This document shows positions 33,615 through 41,899 of a DNA stretch of 64,000 nt, in pieces. This DNA comes from Enterobacter sp. 10-1. Its GTDB lineage: Bacteria; Pseudomonadota; Gammaproteobacteria; Enterobacterales; Enterobacteriaceae. The stretch spans positions 1 to 64,000 of the forward strand of contig NISF01000002.1 of NCBI GenBank assembly GCA_002270295.1, given 5' to 3'. The translations under genes and the position numbers were made by a program. The notes under the pieces were generated by a model. The model ran no database searches, was not told the origin of the DNA, and saw nothing but the letters and a program-made list of their open reading frames with translations. The number at the start of each line of letters is the position of its first letter. Position 1 is the stretch's first letter.

Positions 33615-34577
33615 ATGGAAAAATCGAGCGCGTCCCAGGAATATGAGCTACTGACCGAGATTGCCGTAGCCTATTACTGTGATGAGATAACGCAGGAAGA
33701 GATTGCCAACAAATTTGGCTTCTCGCGTATTAAGGTCGGACGTCTGCTAAAACGAGCAAAAGAAGAAGGGATCGTCGAGATCAACGTCCGCTACCACCCG
33801 ATCTTCAGTACCCAGCTTGAAAAGCAGCTCAAAGATCGTTTCCCCATCAGCCGCGCGCTTATCGCCCTCGACCATAACGATGAAGAGGAGCAGCGTCGCC
33901 AGGTTGCCACCCTGGTCTCCAGCCACCTCAACAATATGCTGAAAGATAACGTGGTGGTGGCGGTGGGTCAGGGTCGCAACGTGGCGGCGGTCGCGGAATT
34001 CTCCGGCACCATCCAGGCGCGCGACTGTCGCTTTATTTGCGGCATCGGCGGCACCCATCGGCCGGGCGATATCATCAACGCCGATCATATCAGCCGCCTG
34101 CTGGCGAAGAAATTTGGCGGCAGCAGCGAGTCGCTGTACGCACCGGCCTACGTCGAAAATATGCAGCTAAAAGAGCTGCTGCTGCAGAACGGCACCATTA
34201 AAGAGACGCTCGACCGCGCGCGCAAGGCCGATATTGCCTTGGTTGGCATCGGCGATATGAACGAAGAGAGCTACATGGTGAAGCTGGGCTGGTTCACGCC
34301 GCAGGAGATCAACGACGCCAGCATTAACCAGGGCGTTATCGGCGACGTAGCCGGTTACGACTTCTTCAACTCCCGCGGTGAGCACGTCAACACGGTGATG
34401 GACAACCGCGTGATTGGCCTGAGCGTTGAAGAGCTCAAGCAGATCCCCTGCGTGATTGCGATTGCGTCTGAAAATACCAAAGCGATGGCGATTATGGGCG
34501 CGCTGCGCACCGGGGCAATCGATATCATCGCCACCAGCGCCCGCAACATTCGCACGATTTTAAGCATGAGCCAGTAA
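33615..34577 (+). CDS. SorC/DeoR-type transcription regulator (EryD-like)
   Basis: The 320-residue protein has an N-terminal helix-turn-helix (YYCDEITQEEIANKFGFSRI then KVGRLLKRAKEEGI) and a C-terminal SorC-type sugar-phosphate-binding domain from about residue 65 (VAVGQGRNVAAVAEFSG, ADIALVGIGDMNEES, GDVAGYDFFNSRGEHV, VIGLSVEELK). EryD of the Brucella erythritol operon is of this type. It follows the TPI-like gene by 136 bases with its own promoter and operator-like site. It probably senses a phosphorylated intermediate of the cluster. Confidence 0.9.
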   Translation: MEKSSASQEYELLTEIAVAYYCDEITQEEIANKFGFSRIKVGRLLKRAKEEGIVEINVRYHPIFSTQLEKQLKDRFPISRALIALDHNDEEEQRRQVATLVSSHLNNMLKDNVVVAVGQGRNVAAVAEFSGTIQARDCRFICGIGGTHRPGDIINADHISRLLAKKFGGSSESLYAPAYVENMQLKELLLQNGTIKETLDRARKADIALVGIGDMNEESYMVKLGWFTPQEINDASINQGVIGDVAGYDFFNSRGEHVNTVMDNRVIGLSVEELKQIPCVIAIASENTKAMAIMGALRTGAIDIIATSARNIRTILSMSQ

Positions 34578-34622
34578 TCCGTCGGGCTGCCCGCTAGCCC
34601 GACATATTACGCTTCCGGGTCA

Positions 34623-35966
34623 TCAGAACAGGCGGAAGCGGTATTCAACGATCGCTTCTGAAGCCAGCGTGTGGGTTCGGGTGTAGCGGCCGTCGGTCAG
34701 CACCGGCGTTTTTCCGCTGCTTTTGTACGACCAGCCCGGACCAAACATCACCCATACCGTCAGGTTCTTAAACAGCGGGTCGGAAGGAACCCAGCGGCTG
34801 AAGGCGTTAATTTCACCGCTGCGCACGTGATTGCCCCGGTAGTTAAACCGGGCAATGTTGCCGGCCAGGCCGATCGCCAGCTGCGGAGTAAGCTGGTAGT
34901 CTGAGATATTCGCCAGCACCAGCTCTCCGTCGCGCATGTAGTCGTCGCCCGCGTAGGCCATTGAGATAAACGTGCCGCGAGAGTTTTTGCTCATATGCCG
35001 CGGGTAAAAACCCACCTCGTTCGCTTTTTTAGCGTCGGTATAGCCGATGCCCCATTTGCTGCTCCAGCGCTCCGCTTTCCACGTGGCGTCAAGGGCAAAA
35101 TGGCGGGCGTTATTATCGAAGTCACGCCTGTTCGCGGGCATCGCGCGATATTCATCAAGAGCATGGGTCGCGTATATCTGCGTACCGATATTCAGAGGCG
35201 CTATCGGCCTGAGATTGGCAAACAGCAGGTGGCGGCGCAGATAGTTATCGCTTTCGCCATAGCCATACTGCAGATCCAGATAGCGGCTTTTCCACAGCAG
35301 CTCGCCGCTGGCCAGGTGGTTAATCTCGCGCCCGGCGTTGGTCTGGAAATGCTTCTTGTCAGGCGAGTTGCGATCCATCGAGTTTTCCACGTACGCGCCG
35401 CGCAGCGTCAGGCCGTCATAGCTCAGAGAGCCGCTCCAGCCGGAGTAGGTGGTCGGCGACAGCCGCGTCGAGGTCGAGATGACGCCATAGTTTTTCAGCA
35501 CCTGCCAGCCCCAGCGGGCGTTAAGCCGCATATCTGCGATGCTATACTTCAGCTTCAGGTTGCGCTGGCCAAATTTGGAGAAGCCTTCGGCATTACCTTT
35601 ATTATTACCGGTACCGTTATTGTAAAGCACGCCGCGCGAGTTAAAGTAATCGCTGGCTCCCAGCTTGACGGCGCTATAATAGACAACATCGGCCCCAAGC
35701 GTATCGTAAAAATAACCCGACTGATAATCGACGGCGACTCCCTGCCCCCACGCATTATGTACGTGCTTAGGATTTGAGTTCTCTTCCTTAAGATATTTCC
35801 AGTAGTTTTTTAACGATAACGTCATTTGTGAATCACGAAAAAACGGTTCGTTAATAAGGTCGTTTATTGCCTTGAAATGCTGCGTCTCTTCATTATTATC
35901 GACGCCCCAGGCGGTAGCTGAAGCGCTAAGCGCGATAAGCGCTGCGGTAACGCGAGTCAGATTCAT
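34623..35966 (-). CDS. OprD-family outer membrane porin
   Basis: The 447-residue protein has a signal peptide of about 21 residues (cleavage after ATAWG) and alternating beta strands ending in a terminal Phe (EYRFRLF), the outer membrane assembly signal. Composition and strand pattern match the OprD family of substrate-specific 18-strand porins. OprD porins take up small acids, sugar acids and amino acids. It is convergent with the regulator gene and could supply the cluster's substrate. GGGAT precedes the ATG. Confidence 0.85.
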   Translation of the reverse strand: MNLTRVTAALIALSASATAWGVDNNEETQHFKAINDLINEPFFRDSQMTLSLKNYWKYLKEENSNPKHVHNAWGQGVAVDYQSGYFYDTLGADVVYYSAVKLGASDYFNSRGVLYNNGTGNNKGNAEGFSKFGQRNLKLKYSIADMRLNARWGWQVLKNYGVISTSTRLSPTTYSGWSGSLSYDGLTLRGAYVENSMDRNSPDKKHFQTNAGREINHLASGELLWKSRYLDLQYGYGESDNYLRRHLLFANLRPIAPLNIGTQIYATHALDEYRAMPANRRDFDNNARHFALDATWKAERWSSKWGIGYTDAKKANEVGFYPRHMSKNSRGTFISMAYAGDDYMRDGELVLANISDYQLTPQLAIGLAGNIARFNYRGNHVRSGEINAFSRWVPSDPLFKNLTVWVMFGPGWSYKSSGKTPVLTDGRYTRTHTLASEAIVEYRFRLF

Positions 35967-36056
35967 ATGATATCCCAGAGTAGGGCCGCACCCCGTCCTT
36001 ACCGATTCAGGGTAATAATAAGTGGGCGGCCAAAAAAGCGTGCCGTAAGCGTTATT

Positions 36057-36845
36057 TTATTTTTCGTCGAGCGCCTTTTTTCCGGCCTCAACGTATTTTA
36101 ACGAACCGATGTCAGCTACCCGATAGCGGCCGTTCTGATAGGTAATTTTGACTACCGCCGCGTTGGCTAAAGGCTTATTTTTTGCCGGATCGTCAGTCAG
36201 GTCGGAGATCATTATCTGCATCGCCGTTCCGGATGAAATCGCCAGAATATTTTTATCACCGCTGGCTTTCGCCTTCGCAAGAATGGTCGCCAGCGCCGCC
36301 TGGACGCGACTCTTCACCTGGTCGTAGTTCTCCGCCATCCCCTTGGGATCGGCGCTGGCGAGAGCGTTCTGGCTATCGCGCACCGACAGCGTACCGGCCT
36401 TCATCTCCCGGTACAGCGCCGCAGCGTCGGCCAGCCCCAGCTGACGGGCTCCCGCCGCGGCCATATCCCGATTCAGGCCGCCCTCGAACCCGCCGAAGAA
36501 CGCTTCGCGAAGCCCCACCAGCTCGGTCGGTCGATAGTTGGCGATCCCCGCCTGCGTCAAAATAACCGCCATCGTTTCGCGCTGCCGCCCGGCATCGCTG
36601 GTGTAGAAACTGTCGAATTGAATCCCCCTGAGCCCTTCGCCTAAATAACGCGCCACCCGCAATCCGTCCTCGGTTAGCGGGGAGTCGGCCCATCCCTGAA
36701 CGCGGTCAAAGGTATTAAGCAGCGTTTTCCCATGACGGGCAAAATAGATATTTACCGTATCATCCTCAGCGACCGGTGTTTTATTTTCCGCAGCCGAGGT
36801 GACGCTACTGGCAACCACTATTAAAGCTAACAGCCATCTTTTCAT
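36057..36845 (-). CDS. Exported histidine-phosphatase-family protein
   Basis: The 262-residue protein has a signal peptide (about 1-19, ending SSVTSAAE). The phosphohistidine motif RHG is at 37-39, a second Arg at about 92 (DAGRQRETM), then the acid Glu in GLREAFFGGFEGG and the late ISSGTAMQ, where the usual second His of the fold is replaced by Ser-Gly. It is a periplasmic phosphatase or a changed relative. GAAGGGA lies before the ATG at 36845. A BglG-type antiterminator element precedes it (36883-36968), unusual for a phosphatase. Confidence 0.82.
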   Translation of the reverse strand: MKRWLLALIVVASSVTSAAENKTPVAEDDTVNIYFARHGKTLLNTFDRVQGWADSPLTEDGLRVARYLGEGLRGIQFDSFYTSDAGRQRETMAVILTQAGIANYRPTELVGLREAFFGGFEGGLNRDMAAAGARQLGLADAAALYREMKAGTLSVRDSQNALASADPKGMAENYDQVKSRVQAALATILAKAKASGDKNILAISSGTAMQIMISDLTDDPAKNKPLANAAVVKITYQNGRYRVADIGSLKYVEAGKKALDEK

Positions 36846-36882
36846 GTTATATCCCTTCGTTATCCATACCTGTAATGAAAAC

Positions 36883-36968
36883 AAAAAAACCTACGTTCAA
36901 TAGCGAAAGTGATGATCACCGCTTCCGCTATCTGACGTAGGTTTTGCCTGTATACACAGTAACAATCC
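36883..36968 (-). promoter_or_regulatory. RAT antiterminator element overlapping an intrinsic terminator, leftward
   Basis: On the minus strand GGATTGTTACTG and CAGGCAAAACCT (36968 to 36939) match the ribonucleic antiterminator (RAT) target of BglG/LicT proteins. AAAACCTACGT (36945-36935) also pairs with ACGTAGGTTTT (36896-36886), which ends in a T run and forms a terminator. The two structures are mutually exclusive. The element lies 38 bases before the phosphatase start. The same arrangement is upstream of the divergent surE-like gene. Confidence 0.82.
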
Positions 36969-37246
36969 AATTATGGCGACAATATCATCAATGCGGAGTA
37001 ACGCCACTCTCTTTTATGGGGCAAATTAATAAATGTGATCGCACGCATATCCAGCAGGCTTAGCGCAATATATTTAATCCAATATTCATACATCGACTAA
37101 TAAGCCCCATACAGAAACATAACCTGCCGCAGAAAATCCCCTGTGGCGAACATCGTTAATAACAGCTTTATTTATTGAAGCCGCTCACAAAAAATAGTCT
37201 TTCCCTGGACGATGGCCGCATCCTGGCGTATTTTCGTGGCTATCCG

Positions 37247-37324
37247 GGATTGTTACTGAACGCAGGCAAAACCTAAGATACTTGTCGCAGCAGCGCTGCG
37301 GGCAGGAGTCTTAGGTTTTTTTTT
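37247..37324 (+). promoter_or_regulatory. RAT antiterminator element overlapping an intrinsic terminator, rightward
   Basis: GGATTGTTACTG (37247-37258) and CAGGCAAAACCT (37263-37274) form a BglG/LicT-type RAT. AAAACCTAAGA (37268-37278) pairs with TCTTAGGTTTT (37309-37319), followed by a T run, giving a terminator that shares its left arm with the RAT. The element lies 41 bases before the surE-like start. Bound antiterminator would let transcription continue. No bglG-type gene is in the window. Confidence 0.85.
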
Positions 37325-37365
37325 GCGCCCGATTCAGGCCCTTCCATCAAATGCAAGGATACAAA

Positions 37366-38241
37366 GTGAAAACAATAATCCTCACCGCCGCTCTGCTCTC
37401 CACCGTCGCCTTCGCCGCCGAAGCGGCCCGGCCCGCGCTGAAAATACTGATCGTCAACGACGACGGCTGCGAATCGCCGGGCAGCACCTCGCTGCAGGAC
37501 AAACTGGCAGCCAAAGGCTACGACGTCTGGATGGTCGCCCCCGCCACCAACCAAAGCGGCATAGGTTCCGCCATCACCTTTAAAACCGGCAAGATCTTCG
37601 ACTTACAAAAGGTCGCCGACAGGCGCTACTGCTTCCCCGGCACCCCGGCGGACGCCGTTGACTTTGGGCTTCGCGGCCTGCTGAAGGACGCTCCGCCGGA
37701 CCTGGTTATCTCCGGAGTTAACGACGGCCCCAACACCGGCATGGCGCAGGTGAATTCCGGTACCGTCAGCGCAGCCGCCCGCGCCGTGCGCTACGGCATC
37801 CCGGCGATTGCCGCCAGCATCGGCTACATCTTTAGCGCAGAGGAGATGAAAAACGGCTGGCCGGCCACGCATCAATACTGGCCGGAGTCGGTCGATTACG
37901 TCGTCGGCGTGGTCGATACCCTCAGCGCCAAACGTACCCCGGACGCTCCCGTCTTACCCAAAGGGTCCGGGCTGAGCATTAACTATCCGCCGCTGGCAAA
38001 AGCCGAGATCAAAGGCGTGCACTACGTCGATAACGAAGCGTTCCCGACGCCGCAGATCGGCTATGAGCTAACGGCCGATGGCAAGGCGAAACAGACCCTA
38101 AACCCGGCGGCGCTCGCTCCAACCCTGGACGACACCGACTCCGGCTGGCTCAACAAGGGCTATATCACCTATACCCTTTTTGACGGCTCGTGGAACGCCC
38201 CGCAGTTTACCGCCCGCTACCAGGCGCTGTTAGGCCAGTGA
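37366..38241 (+). CDS. Exported SurE-family 5'/3'-nucleotidase
   Basis: The 291-residue protein starts with a signal peptide (VKTIILTAALLSTVAFAAEA). The SurE metal motif NDDG is at 31-34, with NQSGIGSAIT near 68 and SGVNDGPNTGMAQVNSGTV near 125. SurE proteins are normally cytosolic; exported versions act as acid phosphatases or nucleotidases. The GTG at 37366 was chosen because AAGGA lies 6 bases upstream and the signal peptide begins there. It is under a RAT-terminator leader, mirrored by the divergent phosphatase gene. Confidence 0.87.
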   Translation: MKTIILTAALLSTVAFAAEAARPALKILIVNDDGCESPGSTSLQDKLAAKGYDVWMVAPATNQSGIGSAITFKTGKIFDLQKVADRRYCFPGTPADAVDFGLRGLLKDAPPDLVISGVNDGPNTGMAQVNSGTVSAAARAVRYGIPAIAASIGYIFSAEEMKNGWPATHQYWPESVDYVVGVVDTLSAKRTPDAPVLPKGSGLSINYPPLAKAEIKGVHYVDNEAFPTPQIGYELTADGKAKQTLNPAALAPTLDDTDSGWLNKGYITYTLFDGSWNAPQFTARYQALLGQ

Positions 38242-38377
38242 CGACCGTCATCACCGCCCGCCCTGGGCGGAAAAAAGCTCGATAGGTTAAAAAACAGCGG
38301 AAAAGGAGCACGAAGTGAAGAGGAAGTTATAAATACGGCACTTACCATATTGTTTTTCAATATATAACGTGGTGCTA

Positions 38378-38998
38378 ATGTCTGTACTCAGAAGCTTTCT
38401 CTTCTTCCTCGGCGCGGCCTTCGCCTCCGCCGTCGCGGTGCTCTGCCTGTGGATGGACGTGCGGGTCTTTGATAACAATATTGCGGAAATATCGCTCACC
38501 GAAATAGTGCAGGAACTGGTGCTGATGACGATCGTGCTGATTCACTTCTGGCTGGCGAAGAGATATACGCTTCTGCGCTACTGTAATATTCTCGTCGGCG
38601 GCTTTTTCCTCGCGATGCTGATTCGTGAACTGGATGCGGCCTTCGATCTTATTTCCCACGGTAGCTGGGTCTGGTTTGCCCTGTTCTCCACGCTCTGTAC
38701 GCTTATTTATCCGCTAATCCATTTCCGTCAGACCCTCGCGCAGCTGGCGCAATATACCCGCACGCCCTGGTACGGGATGATGCTCAGCGGCCTGCTGGCG
38801 GTGCTGGTCTTCTCGCGTCTGTTCGGCATGCACGGCCTGTGGTTCGCCATCCTTGCCGAGGATTACGCCCGGGCCGTGAAAAACGCCGTCGAAGAGGGCA
38901 GCGAGTCGTTTGGCTATATGCTCTGCCTGACGGCATCAATCGGCTACTACTGCTATTTTCGCTATCTCGCCCGCACTTCGGCAACGGCCAGCGCCTGA
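38378..38998 (+). CDS. Polytopic inner membrane protein, unknown function
   Basis: This protein of about 206 residues has six likely membrane segments (about 8-26, 40-60, 68-84, 92-112, 135-155, 180-200). There is no enzyme motif that I recognise. The start is uncertain: GTG codons lie 6 and 9 bases before the chosen ATG and no strong ribosome site is visible. It follows the surE-like gene by 136 bases and may or may not share its transcript. Confidence 0.65.
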   Translation: MSVLRSFLFFLGAAFASAVAVLCLWMDVRVFDNNIAEISLTEIVQELVLMTIVLIHFWLAKRYTLLRYCNILVGGFFLAMLIRELDAAFDLISHGSWVWFALFSTLCTLIYPLIHFRQTLAQLAQYTRTPWYGMMLSGLLAVLVFSRLFGMHGLWFAILAEDYARAVKNAVEEGSESFGYMLCLTASIGYYCYFRYLARTSATASA

Positions 38999-39041
38999 TC
39001 GCGCGCGTCCCCGGGGCAACGCCGCAATGCCCCGGCGGCCC

Positions 39042-39953
39042 TTAATAGTTCCACTTCGGCCTGGCGACGGTATTCTTCTTCAGTAAATTACGAAACTCTT
39101 TCAGATAGGGCTCGTTGCTGCGCCCGCGTTTGCAAATCGCCGAGAACGGCGACTGGAAGCCGAACTCGTTGGGCAGCAGCACCCGCAGCCGGTTCTCCTT
39201 GATCCACGGCCAGGCGTAGTGTTCCGGGAGATAGCCGATATATTTCCCCGACAGGATCAGCAGCAGCTGCGCATCGACCGTCTCCACGGTGGCGCTGCCT
39301 TTACTGAAACCGCGCCGCCGCAGATCGCTGGTATTCCAGTAGCTGCGGGTCACCAGCGGGCACTGGCTGATGTGCTCTTTATCGAGCTGGCGGCTGAAGA
39401 ACATCGGGTGCAGGTCGCTGCAGTAGAGCCAGTGCTGCTCGCGATAGAGCGGCTCGCTGATGATGTTATGCACCTGGGAGTTGTAGCTGCCGATAGCCAG
39501 ATCGATATGGTTGTTGAGCACGCCGTTCAGCTGCTCCGCCGGAGTGCGGATAATCAGTTTGATATGCACGTGGGGAAACTTATCGCTGAAGCTGCGCAGC
39601 ACCACCGGCAGCGACAGCGCGGTTTCGGTTTCAATCGAGTCGAGCGTCGAGATGCAAATCGTGCCGCTGTGCTCGCCCTTCAGCAGCGCCGACTGGCGTT
39701 CCAGCTCGTTCAGCTCGCTTAGCACCCGAATCGCCTGCTGTAAAAACTGCTGCCCTTTCTCGGTCAGCGCAAAGCCGCCGCGCCCGCGCTGGCACAGGCT
39801 AAACCCCAGCTGGCCTTCCAGCTGAGACATCGCGTTGCTGATCGCCGACACGGAAATCCCCAGCTCCTGCTGGGCTCTGCCGTAGCTTTCCAGGCGGGCC
39901 ACCGCCTCAAAAATCTGCAGTTGGCGAATGTTAAGGCTGCCGTCGTTGAGCAT
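39042..39953 (-). CDS. LysR-family transcription regulator
   Basis: The 303-residue protein has the LysR N-terminal winged helix (LNIRQLQIFEAVARLESYGR, with recognition helix GISVSAISNAMSQLE at 33-47) and a periplasmic-binding-type effector domain from about residue 95. It is divergent from the ureohydrolase operon. A symmetric site with TTCA...TGAA halves lies exactly between them. It probably activates the operon in response to its substrate and represses itself. GGTGAA precedes the ATG. Confidence 0.9.
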   Translation of the reverse strand: MLNDGSLNIRQLQIFEAVARLESYGRAQQELGISVSAISNAMSQLEGQLGFSLCQRGRGGFALTEKGQQFLQQAIRVLSELNELERQSALLKGEHSGTICISTLDSIETETALSLPVVLRSFSDKFPHVHIKLIIRTPAEQLNGVLNNHIDLAIGSYNSQVHNIISEPLYREQHWLYCSDLHPMFFSRQLDKEHISQCPLVTRSYWNTSDLRRRGFSKGSATVETVDAQLLLILSGKYIGYLPEHYAWPWIKENRLRVLLPNEFGFQSPFSAICKRGRSNEPYLKEFRNLLKKNTVARPKWNY

Positions 39954-39955
39954 GA

Positions 39956-39979
39956 TTAGTTCACCATTAAATGAACTAA
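39956..39979. promoter_or_regulatory. Palindromic LysR-type binding site
   Basis: TTAGTTCA (39956-39963) and TGAACTAA (39972-39979) are perfect inverted arms with an 8-base centre that includes a T-N11-A LysR box. The site begins 2 bases before the regulator start codon and lies 86 bases upstream of the ureohydrolase start. Confidence 0.65.
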
Positions 39980-40065
39980 GTATTTACAGCAGACGATTTA
40001 AAGTCCAGCACATCTTTCGCACTATCACCTTATCGAGCATTTGTGTGTCAGATTCAGGAGCTGAA

Positions 40066-41016
40066 ATGGATAACGTCTTTCATCAACCGCAGGGTGGCAA
40101 CGAGATGCCGCGTTTCGGCGGCCGCGCAACGATGATGCGACTGCCTTTTATCGAAGATTTACAGGGGCTTGATGCGGCTTTCGTTGGCATCCCGCTGGAT
40201 ATCGGCACGTCGCAGCGCTCCGGCACCCGCTACGGACCGCGCTATATCCGCGCCGAATCGGTGATGATTCGTCCCTACAACATGGCAACCGGCGCGGCGC
40301 CTTTTGAATCGCTATCGGTGGCCGATATCGGTGACGTACCGATAAATACCTACAGCCTGCTCAAATCGGTGCAGATCATCGAGGATTACTACACCGGTTT
40401 AAATAGTTTTCCGCTCATCCCGCTGACCCTCGGGGGAGACCACACCATCACCCTGCCTATTCTCCGCGCCCTGACCAAAAAACATGGCCCGGTCGGGCTG
40501 ATTCATGTGGATGCCCACACCGACACCAACGATGACATGTTCGGCGAGAAAATCGCCCACGGCACCACCTTCCGCCGCGCCGTCGAAGAGGGGCTGCTGG
40601 ATCTTAAACGCGTGGTGCAGATTGGCCAGCGCGCCCAGGGTTACGCCGCCGGCGACTTCCAGTGGGGCGTCGACCAGGGCTTTCGTCTGGTGCAGGCGGA
40701 GCAGTGCTGGCACCGGTCGCTGGCGCCGCTAATGGCGGAGGTTCGCCAGCAGATGGGCGCAGGCCCGGTCTATCTCAGCTTCGATATCGACAGCCTCGAC
40801 CCCATCTGGGCGCCCGGCACCGGCACCCCGGAAGTCGGCGGCCTGACCTCCATTCAGGCGCTGGAGATCGTCCGCGGCTGCCGCGGCCTGAACCTGATTG
40901 GCTGCGACCTGGTTGAGGTCTCCCCGCCTTACGATATCAGCGGCAACACCTCCCAGCTGGCGGCCAACCTGCTGTATGAAATGCTCTGCGTCCTGCCGGG
41001 CGTGAAATATCCATAG
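40066..41016 (+). CDS. Ureohydrolase (agmatinase/guanidinobutyrase family)
   Basis: The 316-residue arginase-fold protein holds all manganese ligands: His126 in GGDHT, Asp149, His151 and Asp153 in DAHTDTND, and Asp240 and Asp242 in SFDIDSLDP. The MFGEKIAHGTTFRRAVEEGL region and the C-terminus DLVEVSPPYDISG...LCVLPGVKY resemble the guanidinobutyrase and guanidinopropionase group more than SpeB agmatinase. It should hydrolyse a guanidino compound, releasing urea. AGGAG lies 5 bases before the ATG. It heads an operon of at least seven genes. Confidence 0.88.
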   Translation: MDNVFHQPQGGNEMPRFGGRATMMRLPFIEDLQGLDAAFVGIPLDIGTSQRSGTRYGPRYIRAESVMIRPYNMATGAAPFESLSVADIGDVPINTYSLLKSVQIIEDYYTGLNSFPLIPLTLGGDHTITLPILRALTKKHGPVGLIHVDAHTDTNDDMFGEKIAHGTTFRRAVEEGLLDLKRVVQIGQRAQGYAAGDFQWGVDQGFRLVQAEQCWHRSLAPLMAEVRQQMGAGPVYLSFDIDSLDPIWAPGTGTPEVGGLTSIQALEIVRGCRGLNLIGCDLVEVSPPYDISGNTSQLAANLLYEMLCVLPGVKYP

Positions 41017-41026
41017 GGGATTCAGA

Positions 41027-41899
41027 ATGCAGCCAACCATGCAGCTCAAGGTTTTTCGCACCCTCTGGGGCGTGACGACCCCGTGGCAACAAACCCTCAG
41101 CGAGCTAAAAAGCGTCGGCTGCTGCGGCATCGAGGCGCGGGTCCCGCTGAGCGCCGATGAGCGGCAGACGCTGGCCCGGCGCCTGCAGGAGTCCGAACTG
41201 GAGTATATCGCCATCCTCTTCAGCGGCGGCGGCGTGATCCCGGCGCAGGCCGAAACGCCGCTCCAGCATCTGGAGCGCTTAAAAAGCCGCTTTGCAGAGG
41301 CAAAGACGCTGAATCCGCGCTTTGTCAATCTGCTGGCCGGCAACGACCGCTGGCCGCTGGCGCAGCAGGTGGATTTTCTCGGCCGGGCCCACGAGCTGGC
41401 CGCCGCCAGCGAACTGATCTGCAGCTTTGAAACCCATCGCGCCACCTCGCTGTATAGCCCGTGGCTGACTCTGGAAATTATCCAGCAGCTGCCGCAGCTG
41501 CGCTTTACCGCCGATATCAGCCACTGGCTGGTGGTGAGCGAGCGTCTGCTGGATGACCCCTGCGATGATTTCAGCGCCTTTATCGACCGCGTGCACCACG
41601 TCCAGGCCCGCGCCGGCTACGACCAGGGGCCGCAGGTGCCGCACCCGGCGGCGCCGGAATATCAGGCCGCGCTGCAGTTTCAGCAGCGCTTCTGGCAGCA
41701 GGTCTGGCAGTCGCAGCGCCGGCGCGGGTATCAGCAAACCACGTTGACGCCTGAGTTTGGCCCTGACGGCTATCTGCACCACCTGCCGTTCACCAACGTC
41801 CCGGTGGCCGATCTGTGGTCGCTGAATGCATGGATGGCGAAACATGAACAGCAGCATTTCGCCGAGTTTTTATCGCTAACCGAAAAGGATCTGTCGTAA
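41027..41899 (+). CDS. Sugar phosphate isomerase/epimerase-like TIM barrel
   Basis: The 290-residue AP endonuclease 2-type barrel has possible metal ligands in CSFETHRAT (Glu, His), FTADISHW (Asp, His), VHHVQARAG (His) and TLTPEFGPDG (Glu). Family members isomerise, epimerise, dehydrate or decarboxylate sugar-like and keto acids. The substrate is unknown. It lies 10 bases after the ureohydrolase gene and overlaps the oxygenase start by one base, so it belongs to the same pathway. Confidence 0.8.
   Translation: MQPTMQLKVFRTLWGVTTPWQQTLSELKSVGCCGIEARVPLSADERQTLARRLQESELEYIAILFSGGGVIPAQAETPLQHLERLKSRFAEAKTLNPRFVNLLAGNDRWPLAQQVDFLGRAHELAAASELICSFETHRATSLYSPWLTLEIIQQLPQLRFTADISHWLVVSERLLDDPCDDFSAFIDRVHHVQARAGYDQGPQVPHPAAPEYQAALQFQQRFWQQVWQSQRRRGYQQTTLTPEFGPDGYLHHLPFTNVPVADLWSLNAWMAKHEQQHFAEFLSLTEKDLS

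Noticed and set aside
39954..40065. A guanidine riboswitch before the ureohydrolase gene
   Set aside because: The 112-base leader lacks the paired ACGR-type hairpins or the longer ykkC fold that I would expect; only the LysR-type palindrome is evident.
40066..41016. Assignment as biosynthetic agmatinase SpeB
   Set aside because: There is no speA neighbour, and the internal motifs resemble the guanidinobutyrase/guanidinopropionase group; the operon is catabolic in character.
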